A DNA stretch of 64,000 bases from Trichostrongylus colubriformis (GCA_963978905.1 OZ022257.1:29465274-29529273); one strand, 5' to 3'; shown: positions 35,395 to 46,379, numbered from the stretch's first letter. Made by a program: numbers and translations. Notes: generated from the sequence alone by a model not told the origin.

Positions 35395-35525
35395 ACATAG
35401 TTTCTAGGCGGGAGAGAGTCGATTGGTCGAATTTTCGCTTCGCGGCGTCGCACCCGCGGCAAGTCAGTACGAGTCGTTTGGAATTCCGCTCGAGACGCAT
35501 TGGGCTGGTACCGTAAGGGACCTTT
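35395..35525 (+). repeat. Dispersed repeat C, long copy
   Basis: GATTGGTCGAATTTTCGC..CCGCGGCAAGTC..TTGGAATTCCGCTCGAGACG, shared inverted with 40548-40660. Confidence 0.65.
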
Positions 35526-35799
35526 GAAGATTGCACGTATTTTCAGCAACATGTTGTGAATTAGAATATCCTAAGACTGCAATTAGAGCTCTCCATCGTC
35601 CTTCAAAGCTAATAAACGCATAGCTATCACCGCTGCTATTGTACTTGAAGTTGTTGTTGATTGCTGTGTTATCTTGATAGCTTTCTTCAACTGTCAATGC
35701 TCCCGAAGGAATTTCTATGGATCACTCACTGCAGAATGAGAGAGGGCAATAACATTTGAATTACCTTTAATATTTTTTTCTAAGAAAGGCTCCTTACTA

Positions 35800-35960
35800 T
35801 ATATAAAACGCTTCGTCTGTCTGTACGTCCCTCCATCCGTCCGTCCGTCCGTCATGAAATCAGGTATTATATGAAAAACGTCCTGTGGAGATGGGGACAA
35901 GTGTGATATGGGTAGGGCATGGGACAAGAAGTAAGGAGCACACATTGACCGTTTTAAAGA
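35800..35960 (-). repeat. ACGG microsatellite with 3' flank, inverted relative of the 20.7-kb repeat
   Basis: The tract TCCGTCCGTCCGTCCGTCATG is followed by sequence antiparallel to 20647-20760 (TTGTCTCCATGTCCACAGG-type block), so the microsatellite is part of a dispersed element rather than an isolated expansion. Confidence 0.65.
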
Positions 35961-36290
35961 CAGCATTAGGGGTAATCTGGTTAGTGAGAAATCCCTGAAA
36001 GAAGTTACTTACATGTAAATTATGAGCCTGAGAAGGCTATCTGTGGCGAAACCCCGCTGAAAAAATGCGCTTCCGAGCAGTAGATATGGCGCAACGGATA
36101 GGAGCTGCCGCCTCTCGATAATCGACCCCACCTCCTATCGACGTTATACCTGTTCGGCTACAATGAGAGCGACCAAGGATATGCGGTGAGATCGAAGGTA
36201 TTGCAGCGCGCTTTCGCAGTTTTAGCCTGAAGCTCACTCCAGGAAAAGATGCTGTCGTATTTCTGAACATCCCCTTGTTTTTACTTGGCA
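35955..36290 (+). repeat. Dispersed repeat D, second copy
   Basis: Matches 28660-28960: AAAGACAGCATTAGGGGTAA, TGTGGCGAAACCCC, TGAAGCTCACTCCAGGAAAA. Confidence 0.65.
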
Positions 36291-36526
36291 GCATGCCCAT
36301 GGAATTTCGTTCGGAGTATCTGCCTCTGCGGGAGGGAGTCTTTAGTCAAGTTTGACCTTCCACGACCCCTGCCTCGCCCCCTCCCTGATTACTTCGCACC
36401 TCTCCGAATTCGCCTTAGGGATGACCTCCCTAATTGCCTTCGCTTAAATCAAGATTTACAGCGCAAGAAATAGAAAGGTGGATTTCAGTTGGGACAAAAA
36501 GGGATTTGCAGAATTAATTGAAATTA

Positions 36527-37359
36527 TTAGGTTGTAAGGAAAGTTCTGGCCGTTCGCGTTCATAAGAGGAACTCAAATCTTAGAGCGCGTCAACATGAAT
36601 CAGCTACATGTGCTCCTTAGATAGACAAAAGTGTTTTATCTGGAATGTCACAAGGTTGCTGAATTACTAGAGGGATTTTGAAGTACTGCGAAAATGGCAC
36701 TTTTTGGATGACTTTACTTCAAGAGCCTTGTTCAGTCGAGTCGCAGCAAAGGAAACCATAAAAGTGATTACTGCAAGAGGAGGGGATAAAGCATTGGATG
36801 GAACATTTTGTCCCTGGTTTCAGAAATGCAGAAATGAGAGTGAGTTGCTCGAATTTTCTTTTGATCAAATCGCTTGAGCTAAAACGGCAGGAAGCGATGC
36901 GCGCCCATACTTGCAGGGGATATCCACAAGTATTGGTCTTCAACACACAAACTTGGTTAGCAACCTAAAGTAGATTTGATTTGGAAAAACACAAAAAAGA
37001 GTGCCGCGGGACCCCTCAGAGCAGCTTGCGCAAGCGCATTCTCCACAAATCCTCCCAGTGATTGAAGCAGTTGCAGACCTAAGCTCTCACTCGTGTACCT
37101 CACCCACTTTCTCAAACATCTGGACAGCTTCTTCAGCAGCAGTGTTTAGAAATAGTGATGATCTGAAGTCGACTTTTTTGATTTTGCGCTATATAAATCG
37201 TCGTCTCTTCATCAAAATGAGATCTGTAAATATCCATGATATTTCCAAAAGTGTTGCGAATTAAATGGTGCTTATCCTGTGAGAAAATACGCAGTCTAAG
37301 CTGAGTTATGACCGAAGTTGAAATTGCGAAAAGCGGCCAAAACTTCCCTTACAACCTAG
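36527..37359. mobile_element. Mariner-like TIR element without recognisable transposase
   Basis: TTAGGTTGTAAGGAAAGTTC at the left and the mirror of CTAGGTTGTAAGGGAAGTTT at the right, next to TA. The interior (about 830 bp) has short frames with no domain I can identify. Confidence 0.7.
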
Positions 37360-37520
37360 TATTAAGTATTCATGAAAGAAAGAGAGATAAAGTATAATGT
37401 GAAAAGTGGATCAATGAGTCTGAAATGAAAGAGAACCAACTGAGCAATTCATGTTAAGTAATTCTGATACTTTTCTGATTTCCTAATCTCTGAGTCCAAA
37501 ATGAGAAACAAGATACTTTA

Positions 37521-37594
37521 GGCCGCTTCCATACTTTGCGCACCGACGCCGTCACGCGCGTGACGGCGTCGGTGCGCAAAGTATGGAAGCGGCC
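37521..37594. repeat. Perfect 74-nt palindrome
   Basis: The 37-nt arm GGCCGCTTCCATACTTTGCG..GTCACGC is followed with no spacer by its exact reverse complement. Its outer bases resemble the termini of MITE family B (GGCCGC..ATACTTTGCG). Confidence 0.95.
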
Positions 37595-37766
37595 TTATAT
37601 CTACGTCTTTCTATCCTTATATTACTAACTATAACTTTGAAATTTCCTTTTTCTCTGCTTCATAATGATTTCATTCAATTCTAATTATTCCATCAAGCTG
37701 ATGTAATTATGATCTGAATTAGTTACGTAATTGATGAATCGATGAAGATAGTTAGATCAGCGAATC

Positions 37767-38274
37767 AAAGGCACACCACGCGATAATCACATTAGTGTTT
37801 TACTTTCTTGCGGGAAGTAGGTCCTTAGATAGGTGGCCAAGTTGCACCCCTGTTGCGGCTCTGTAGTGCATCCTCGCGGCGATAATCGCGCTCAACCCGA
37901 GCCGAGTTGAGCCCATCGAGCCGAATCACTCCTGGCCTTAGACGAACAAATTTCCAACGTGGCTCTTACGTGGAGAAGGAAACTTGCGATAAGACAAGAT
38001 AAGGCGGTGATTTGTATAGCGAAGGCAGCTCCAACAGGGAAGAACAGGTGATATCGGAGCTTTTGAGTGATATCATCGAGCAAAAGCTCTTCTACAATCT
38101 CCAATACTCGTACGGGGACTGAATACGGGGGGGGGGGGGTTCTATTTTTGGTGGATGTGAAGGGATTCGGTTCATTTTTCTTCACTGGTGGATGAAGCAG
38201 GGCCTTTACGTCCAGTAATACGTCGTTTACGTCGTGTGAGATAACTCTCACAATTTATCGCGTGGTGTGCCTTT
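37767..38274. mobile_element. 508-bp element with perfect 20-bp inverted termini
   Basis: AAAGGCACACCACGCGATAA at 37767-37786 is the exact reverse complement of 38255-38274. The termini resemble those at 20953 and 23016. A G-run (38130-38139) and an antisense frame (38251-37892) lie inside; no transposase is recognised. Confidence 0.85.
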
Positions 38275-38480
38275 AAGCGAAGTCATCCCTTAGGCGCATT
38301 CGGAGAGGTGCGAAGTAATTAGGGAAGGTGCGAGGCAGGAGTCGGGTAAGGTCATTCCTGACTAAAGACCCTCTCCCATGGGTAGTGCATGGGACAAGAG
38401 TAGGAGCGTACATGGACCATAGGAAAGAGAGAAAATAAAAGGATTGAAATAAAACAACATAATGTTAGAGTATGAGTTTT

Positions 38481-38570
38481 TAGGCTCGTTTCGCCTCCTA
38501 AACTCAGACGAGCCATGTGTTTTCATCAACACCCGGAGGCTCATCAGTGAGTAAGGTGTTGATGAAAACC
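38481..38570 (-). ncRNA. Hammerhead ribozyme with non-standard strand order (two kissing hairpin loops)
   Basis: In 5'-3' order the - strand has ACTCA, CTGATGA (38547-38541), GCCTCC, spacer, GGCTCG-TC, TGAGT, TTA, GGAGGC, GAAA (38492-38489), CGAGCC. The pairs ACTCA/TGAGT (helix I), GCCTCC/GGAGGC (helix II) and GGCTCG/CGAGCC (helix III) are all perfect. Every conserved core base is in place: CUGAUGA, G10.1-C11.1, GAA, A15.1-U16.1 and a GUC cleavage triplet. The strand order differs from known type I-III hammerheads. A 15-bp stem (GTTTTCATCAACACC / GGTGTTGATGAAAAC) encloses the first half. Confidence 0.7.
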
Positions 38571-39362
38571 AAGGAATTGTTAAAAAGATGAAAAAATAAA
38601 AATAAAAATAAAAAATAAAAATAAAATTTAAATTTAAATTAAAATTAAAAGAAAATAGTGTTAAGATAAACAAAATCCAAAAAAAGGGGAAACAAAGGAA
38701 ATGTATAACAGTACACAAAAAAGTACTAAAAATTGTAAAAACAAATGAAAAACCATAAAGAAATTATAAAAGCACATAAAAAAATTATAAAAGCACATAA
38801 AAAGCGTACCTGAGTGTTTGTAATAATTCTCCACAATAATCATACCATATAATAAAATCCATAACAAAAATCCAATATAGCAAGTCAGTCTCTGAAAGGC
38901 AATCAAGGTTGCATCAGCACAACGGAGAAAAAAGATCGATCGCAACGAGACACGATAAACATAGGAGAAAAAAACGATCGTAACGATACAAATAAACTTA
39001 TACATATATAAAGACGATAACAATCGTAATGCACTTAAGAGAAGTAGAGAATAGGATCGAATAGAGGGCAGGAGGTGTCCGAGGTTAGAACAGAAGTAAA
39101 AATGAAAAGCTACGAAGGAACGTCATAATATATTGGGTTTGATACTCAGGCTAATTATTATCCACCTATAAATAGATTGATTGGGGCGCGCTACCACCCT
39201 GTCCTCCGTTGATATATAAGAGTCTATGTTTATGATATGAAAAAATGTGTTCAAGTGGGAAAGGTGCAATAGAAGTGATGACTGACTCCAAAAAGGAAGT
39301 AAACGAAGTAGTGCAATGATGAAAAAAGCGAAGGTAGAGAGTGATAAGGTAAAAAATTTTTT

Positions 39363-40184
39363 TTAAATTGAATAATGACCTAAAGTCCCATTGACTAATA
39401 TATTAATCTTTTTAAAATCATCTACTATGCCGTACTTATAGCTAATGAATTTGTTGTTATATATACATTTAGTAATATTAGTTGTTATAAATTCACTATG
39501 ATATCCATTACATAAAAGAATTGCAAACATATCTTGTATCCTACTTATAAACGTTTGCATTTCCGTGCAGGTATTGGCTATTCTGAGAGTTTCAGTGTAA
39601 ATCACAGAAGCCTTGGTGTTTTTAGAGATGTTAGTAGCTTGATGTGGAAACCTAATAACCTTGAAATCAAAATCATCTGTTTTGTTATATAATCTAGTTT
39701 TTATCCTATTAACATCTATTTCAATAGTCATGTCCAAGTAATTACCATAAATTTCAGAGCAGTGAGTCTTCTTAACCTCTATAGTACTTTTATAAACATC
39801 TTTAATACACTCATCTATAACTGCTTCGCTTTCATTGTGTAGAACTAATAAATCATCCATATATCTATATGGTATGAACAATTTATTGCTATTAAATTTC
39901 TTGATTTTAGAATAATTATATTCCATAACAGAAAGAGTGAGATCGGCCAATAAAGGACTAAAGTTACCTCCTTGAGGAACTCCCTTGATTTGCTTGAACA
40001 CACTGCCTCCAAAAATGCAGTAGCTATTTTTTAACAAGTAGTCTATCAAAAAAATGAGGTCAGTACTATTATAATATCTAAAATTATTTTTGACTACCTT
40101 GCCGTCAGTATAAAAGGCAGTATACCCATTAGTAGCTATAAGTGGTTTACCAGAATTATTGGTACATGTTAAGCTAATTACCAC
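39363..40184 (-). pseudogene. Reverse transcriptase (YMDD type), 273-codon open C-terminal part, N terminus missing
   Basis: The frame shows FKQIKGVPQGGNFSPLLAD (RT motif B, residues 64-81), then IPYRYMDDLLV (motif C; catalytic YMDD at 108-111), and KKTH..YLDMTIEI further on. The PQG form of motif B and YMDD separate it from PLE1 and PLE2, which have AMG-like and YIDD motifs. It is still open over 273 codons, ending at a stop at 39363-39365. The first Met is probably internal, because fingers-domain motifs upstream are missing. A PLE-related or other non-LTR lineage is possible; I cannot decide from sequence alone. Confidence 0.75.
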
Positions 40185-40371
40185 ATGTTAAGCTCCGCCC
40201 TCGATGGGCAGAGCGTGCAGTGAAATACTCTTTCATCTAGAAAAAGAGCAATTTCGATCGACTTACTGACGCACATGGTGTTTCGCGCACAGTAGTCTGC
40301 TCAAGCCAACTGGTAAGAACAAAAGCAAATAGCCGTCCGCGCTGAAAATAGTGCAGTCTATAAGGGTCCCT

Positions 40372-40548
40372 TAGGCCACGGTCATACTCACCGCCGCAGG
40401 ATGTGGCTGCGTTCACAGGCAGCGAGGCAGAGTAGCACGGGGGAGGTGCACAGATGACGCAGGCAATGAGGAAGGGTGGCATAGGCGGAGACGCAGATAT
40501 ACGCAGCCACGCCCTGTCGCCGGCACCGCAAAGTATGACCGCGGCCTT
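40372..40548. mobile_element. MITE family B, copy 3
   Basis: TTAGGCCACGGTCATACTCA..GATGTGGCTGCGTTCACAGG at the left; CGCAGCCACGCCCTGTCGCC..AAGTATGACCGCGGCCTTA at the right. Confidence 0.8.
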
Positions 40549-40660
40549 AGGTACCAGCCCATTGCGTCTTGAGCGGAATTCCAAACGACTCGCACTCGTC
40601 GCGCCGTTTGCCGCGGGCGGTCGCGCAAAAATTCGACCAATCGACTCCCACTCTTTCTAG
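40548..40660 (-). repeat. Dispersed repeat C, inverted copy
   Basis: Reverse complement of 35395-35525 (GGTACC, CGGAATTCCAAACGACTCG, AAAATTCGACCAATCGACTC), adjacent to MITE B copy 3. Confidence 0.65.
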
Positions 40661-41429
40661 GCGAATCGACACACCTCTTGCTTTTCTATGTTTTTGATCT
40701 GCTTTCCAGGTGTAAAAAAATTTGCTCTGATCGTTTTCATGAGCTAAGTCCATCGTCTAGCCAGTCAATATGGGCCGCTCCACATGCAAGTCAGAAATTC
40801 TTGTTTCTTCGCAGTTCTTAACCGAAGTAGCACACCCAGTCTGTCTGATTGGAATGATTCGGCTGTTGATGAAATTAGGTTCTGCAAACATGTAAATGCA
40901 ATTAATGCACTTGAGTGGCGTCATCAATGCATTTTCGCTGCGTGCAGTGGTTCACTCGACCCGAATCGTGACCTGCCACCACGTGCATGGTATAAATTGC
41001 GATGAGATTGCTGACATCCTCCCCGGATAGTACAAGGGACGAAGTAGGTTTAGCCCCCATTTTAGTCTAAAAAGTAGTGAGAAAGCGTCTTATTTTTGCT
41101 ATTATCATCACAGATGCCTCGATAGCTGTAAAACACTACGTAAGGTGTGCACTATGCCTGTAATCAGAGCGTACCATGCTACTCAAGCGAAAGTACGTAC
41201 TGAACTGTTTCACCCTCACAATCCTTCAAGTTGAAACGCTCGCATTATCTTTCATATAATCAATCAAATTGGTATTTATCACCATCACAAGTGGAACCAC
41301 ATTTTGAGGAAAAAACCATTCAGCGACCGGGCAGATAGGAGGCAACCAAGCGGCACTGATCGGCCAGGAACTTCATCGTCTAGTAGTTTGGTAGAGTTTG
41401 TCAAGTTTCACGATGATCACTGCTATATA

Positions 41430-42109
41430 TAATCCGTTTGTCTGTCTGTCTGTCTGTGTGTGTCCGTCCGTCCGTCTGTCACGAAATTCATATCTCGCGT
41501 CGCAGCAAAGCTGGGAAGCTGAATTTTTGAAGTGATATAGGGGGTGTTAAGGGAAAATTAATGGTGAGGGACCGGAAGTTATAGCAACTGATAAGAGGAG
41601 ATAAGGAGCCTCGAAAGGCGAATGGTGGGGAATTCATATCTCACGACGCAGCAAAGCTGGGAACCTGAATTTCACAAGTGATATAGGGGGTGATTAGGGA
41701 ACATTAATGGTGAGGGACTGGAAGTGATGGCCACTGTAACAGGTGATAAGGAGCCTCGAAGGCGAATGGTGGGAAATTGATATCTCGCGTCGCAACAAAG
41801 GGATCCTGAATTTTGGATATGATATAGGGCTGGTAAGGGGACATTAGTGGTGAGAGACTGGAAATGATAGCAACTGATATGAGGTGATAAGGAGCCTCGA
41901 AATGCGAATGGCGGGATATTCATATCTCACGACGCAGCAAAGCTGGAAACCTGAATTTTACAAGTGATATAGGGGGTAATAGAGGAACATTAATGGTGAG
42001 GGACTGGAAGTAATGGCAAACGATCAGAGGTGATAAGAGGCCTAAAAAACGAATGTCGGGAAATTCATATCTCGCGTCGCAGCAAAGCTGGTATCATGGA
42101 TTTTAGATA
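41430..42109. repeat. Microsatellite (CTGT/CCGT) followed by a ~145-bp tandem array, 4.3 units
   Basis: After a TCTG/TCCG tract (41436-41480), units begin at TATCTCRCG with the repeated core GACGCAGCAAAGCTGG..TGATATAGGG..GGTGAGGGACTGGAAGT..GGTGATAAGGAGCCTCGAA. Unit starts are at 41491, 41637, 41780, 41923 and 42068. The last unit is cut by MITE A copy 2. Confidence 0.9.
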
Positions 42110-42354
42110 CCAGTTGGGCTGGCGCATACTACTGCGCGCGTCACATGGAAGCATGCAAAATGAGCTTGATCGATATCGATTGATGCGAAAGGACTAGATT
42201 GACGGGGAGGGATTTAATTTCCTTTTCCCGTTTTTGCAAATTCCCTGTTTCTGCAAACCGTTCGAATGATGATACTGATCGATCGATATTGATCGAGCCC
42301 AATCAGCATGCTTCCATGTGTGACGCGCGCAGTAGTGTGCCCCAGCCCAACTGG
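42110..42354. mobile_element. MITE family A, copy 2
   Basis: CCAGTTGGGCTGGCGCATAC at the left; mirrored GCCCCAGCCCAACTGG at the right; TA on both sides. Related to 13789-13992 and longer in the centre. Confidence 0.88.
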
Positions 42355-42989
42355 TAAATTATAAAATCTATTGGAAGCGCAGATTGATTATCGTGGATCG
42401 CGAGAATAGAACGAAATACGAGAAAAGCGAAATAAGATTAGAATGCTAGAAATAGGCTCCCATTTCGCAGGAAGATGTTGTCGAGGTGACTGACAATGAG
42501 TGCACTTATCCTTGTGGAGCGCGCGGCGCGGTGCAACGTTTGCTTGGACCCCTAGTTTTGACTATTGATTAACACCTAACCGCTGCTCTTCATGAAAGCC
42601 GAGCTATGCTACTCACAGCCTTTGGACGTTTCCATGCCATCCAAAGGAATCGCCCTTGTAAACTCAAGTTTTTCTGTCACCCATATATTTAGGTTGTGTT
42701 TGCTTACTATGGGCTGTAGGCAACTTTTCACGAGAAAAGATAGGAATCCTGATGAGATAAAACTCTCTGAAGTGGCGTCCGAGGGACGCGGTGATGAAGG
42801 CGACTAGGTGATGGCCATGTGGTAGCCAAGTGTTGAAGTCAGACAATATTGGACGTGAAGAAATGAACGCGTTTTGCCCGCCGAGGGCTGTTTCAATGTT
42901 GCTCGGCCAAATTTCAAACGAGTTGCTCTTCTTCCAGTTTTCGATTTTTGCTTTGGAGCAAAGGGAATCCCGGTCTGTTTCGTATTTTG

Positions 42990-43215
42990 TTCGCGTACTG
43001 TCTCTAGTGGAGTGATTTTAAAAGAAATTGGAACCATGGATTTACCGTGGTCACCTTCTTTGAAAATCGTGTTCCGATTTAAAGGCAGCGATAGGGGAAC
43101 TTCGGACAAACTGTGTAAAATGTAGTAAATGTGAAAGTCGAGGTGGTCAGTGACACGATGATGAAGAAAAAACGGAAGTAAATGGTCAGAGACCCGGAAA
43201 TAGGACCCCCTTCCC
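42990..43215 (-). repeat. Dispersed repeat D, inverted copy (3' part)
   Basis: The - strand matches 29040-29190 (GGGTCCTATTTC, TTTTTTCTTCA, CTCGACTTTCACATT). Confidence 0.6.
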
Positions 43216-43284
43216 ACCTGTTATATATGGGTTATGGTTATTCGAATTGAGTACTCTCTGTGAGTATTATCTCGGATTGAGATA

Positions 43285-43352
43285 GGGGCTGTAAGCAAAG
43301 TGTAGTTGCCTAACTACTGGGGCTGTAAGCAAAGTGTAGTTGCCTAACTACT
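43285..43352. repeat. Exact tandem duplication, 34-bp unit x2
   Basis: GGGGCTGTAAGCAAAGTGTA..CTACT occurs twice with no differences. Confidence 0.9.
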
Positions 43353-45311
43353 GGTAGTAAAACGCACATGCACCACCAGTATCCTCAGAAATTTCGGATC
43401 AGTGCATGGGACCATAAACCTTACACGCCCCAATTGACGGTCGATCCTTCTTCGGATGGAGATGATCCGTTAGTCTGGAGTTTTGCCGAGCTCACGGAAG
43501 GTGAGCAGATCGGAATCGAGAGGGGAGTTTCCCTAATCCGTCGCGAACGGCTTTGTGATGGACTCTACGTGGTAGGGGCTCCCCCTGACTCACGAGGTGT
43601 CGCGTGATGCTAGCCTCGTTCTCTTCACTCGGTGAAAAGTGGATCTTTCCCTGTGTGGAAAGTGGAAGTGCAGAAGTTCACAGGATGCGACTACAGATGC
43701 ACATTGGTCCAAGCGTGGTCTACGCTACGGTCTTCCTTTTGGGCTTAGAAGGAAGTGGATGCAGTGAGCAATCTCTGTTGAGAAGATTGGTTCATTGATC
43801 CCAGATGGCAATTGAGTTGGTAGCCAATACTTTAACTATCTTTTCCCTTTGCCTGGTTGAAGTCTAGAGTCTATTAATGTAGATTCTAGTACTTTTATTA
43901 TCGTGTGGTATATTGCCATACAATAATGCTGTATATATTCGCTTGATAAAAAGGTTAATTGCGCAGTGCTTTGTTATGTAAGAAAAGGTACAGACACTAA
44001 TTAGGTAGCACCCACGGGTGATTACGAAACCGAGGATCAAGTGGCTGTCTAGGTTTTTTTGGATTTCCCCTCATCTCCTGGACGGTCCAGTTCCAACACA
44101 CCGTTAAAGGAACCAGAAGGGATCCAAAACAAGAGGAAGATGCAAGGAAATGAGCATTTTGTAACGAACACTGAAGGTTAGAAGTGATAATCGGCGAAAA
44201 AACCCGGAAAAAATTCGCATCAACACACTGACTTTCCGAGCTGTCCGCTGTAGGAGACGGGCCGCGGGCCAACTTTAGTTGTAGCACCTGAGTCCCAGCG
44301 CAGTGGAGTGGCTGTTCCCAATCACGTTAGCATTCATTTAAGTACATCCAGAAACAATATAAGGAAGAATAAAGGAAAAAGTAAAAGGAAAAAACACGTT
44401 GATAATAGAAACATCTCCTCTTGGCACCATGCCAAGGCGTCAGGCGAGTTTGTGCAATGGCTGTCACTTAAAGTCGTCCGAACTACGTCTGTTCTACCGT
44501 AGGCCATGATTACCCCCTTCCGGTGTATTTGACTCTCGACGCGGACAATCTTTCCGTTAAAAACGAGTAGTCCAGACTAGTTTTCCATTACCATGTTGCC
44601 ATATAATCACAAGGGAATGTTTGGAATTACGACAGCATATATTTTCTGGAGTGAGCTTCAAGCTAAAACTGCGAAAGCGCGCCCGCAATACCTCCGGTCC
44701 TGCCGCATATCCTTGGCCGCCCTCATCGGAACCAATCAGGAATTACGTCGCTAGAGCCGGGTCTGTCATCCAAAGGTGTCAGCTGTTAACTTTACGCCGT
44801 TACTACGGCTCGGAGGAACGCTTCTCGAAAGGGATTTGCCATAAATAAGCTACTTTGGTCCATAGCTTTCATGTGAGTGACTTGTTTTTGGGTTTTTTCA
44901 ATAAACATCTACCTCTAATGCTGCCCTTAATAATAATGCACTGCCAGCAACTGCTTTATCGAGCTTATGCGCGAGCTATGAACACTCTGAGAGGTGTGGC
45001 CCATCTCATCATTATCTGTATCGAGAAGCCCGGAGTAACACAATATACAGGAAAGTCGACGGTTTCTGATACCCCGATTCCATATTGGCAATGAAGAGGA
45101 TCCAGAAACGAGCAGTATCTTATTTTTTACTCGACTTCAGATTCTCGAGCGGAGAGTACCCACTTTTTGCTCACTCACCACCCAACCGTACTTCAAAGTC
45201 AATAGCTGAGAGGGCAACGGCTGTCCACCTGTATCAGTCACTGCCCTTCATTCGCTCGCGCTCTGACCGACCGTATGGGTAAGGGAGACGGGCGATTCTG
45301 TCGTCTGCTCA
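43353..45311. other. Stretch without a recognised gene; includes an inverted repeat D copy
   Basis: An 80-codon frame at 43368-43607 has protein-like composition but no recognised domain. Positions 44617-44700 are an inverted copy of repeat D. Nothing else is supported. Confidence 0.3.
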
Positions 45312-45486
45312 TAAGGCCGCGGTCGTACTCACCGCCGGCAGGGAGTGGCTGCGTTTACAAGCAGCGAGGAACAGTGGCACGGAGGTGCGGAGGTGATGCA
45401 GGCAACGAGGCAGGGTGGCATAGGCGGGGACGCAGAGATACGCAGCCACGCCCTGCCGCCGGTACCGCAAAGTACGACCGCGGTCT
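45312..45486. mobile_element. MITE family B, copy 4
   Basis: TAAGGCCGCGGTCGTACTCA..GGCAGGGAGTGGCTGCGT at the left; GCAGCCACGCCCTGCCGCC..AAGTACGACCGCGG at the right. Confidence 0.8.
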
Positions 45487-46379
45487 GTCACATCGCGCGC
45501 GGCACGTTGTGTGGCAAACTACGCAATTTCCAACCTCCAACTCAAAACTGCGAAAGCTCTTCAGATACCAAGGCGGCCGCTTTGCTTCAGTCCTTGTATG
45601 ACTTCCATGCGGCTTGGGAAAAAAGAGAGAATAAAATGTGCATTCTAGGAAAATCTTCGAGCAAATCAAATGATTAAATGATATGAAATAATTTTGGATA
45701 TCACTTGCTGCAGCGCGGTGACCTCGCCATTCTCGCGAAGTTGCCTTGTGACCGTGATCGAATGCAATCTTCGTTCCAACACCTGAAACCTCAGGAAGTT
45801 TTGTAAGAATTCCTATTTAGAGACGACCATTCACCCCATGGTACCTTTTCTGTGCGTTCTATACATTCATTTTTGATAAACAGGGAGCTGAGTGCGGACG
45901 GAGTAAAGTAAAGTGATCTAAAATGTGGAGCATCGAGTGGCTGTCATTTCTCTGAAAGAACCATGTACGGAACCTTCATGATTATAAATCCTCTTTCAAT
46001 CATGTCATTTTTTTCGCGTGTAGTTTCGCAACCCGTGTAGAGCAAATACGACATATGTAACTATCTGTGAGAATAAAAATACAGACATCCTGGATTCAAA
46101 TCAAATAGATTGACAACGCCCTCGGTCTGCTGGGTTCAAGCGCTTTCGCTCTTCTGGTTGCGAACACCAGCCAAAACGTCACATTTTCCATTTATAGCCC
46201 TTTCAGAGAAAACAAAAAATGTAGCACAAGCAGTTTTGGTTACTCGCAACCGTCATATAACGCCTACATGGAATCATCCGAGTAAAAAGAAAGAATAACG
46301 GGTCTAAGCCTATACTTATAACGGAGCTGAAAACCATCAGATGGGTGGAAGAAGTTCTACTGCAACGCTTCTCTTTATA
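45487..46379. other. Intergenic stretch, nothing recognised
   Basis: Only short frames; no structure beyond ordinary AT-rich sequence. Confidence 0.3.

Larger units (their letters stand above)
38460..40184 (-). mobile_element. 5'-truncated YMDD reverse-transcriptase retroelement with a 3' hammerhead-like block
   Basis: On the - strand an RT frame (40184-39363) is followed by about 800 bp of A/T-rich tail. The tail contains a conserved GCGCCCCAATCAAT block (39180-39193, - strand) and the split hammerhead-like motif (38570-38481). The same order occurs on the + strand at 14008-15115. Upstream of 40184 unrelated repeats begin, so the 5' part is missing. No endonuclease domain is visible in the retained part. 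Confidence 0.75.

Noticed and set aside
37892..38251. 119-codon antisense frame inside the 508-bp TIR element
   Set aside because: No transposase motifs; it lies across a G-run and the element's non-coding ends.
38362..39023. Two ~120-codon frames rich in Phe and Tyr (- strand)
   Set aside because: They arise from the A/T-rich tail of the RT element; composition alone explains them.
40164..40195. ACATGTTAAGCT direct repeat at the 5' edge of the RT element as a target duplication
   Set aside because: The two copies are 20 bp apart on the same side of the element, so they cannot flank it.
40260..40316. Third copy of MITE family A (..CAAGCCAACTGG-TA)
   Set aside because: Only one terminus resembles the family and no left end was found.
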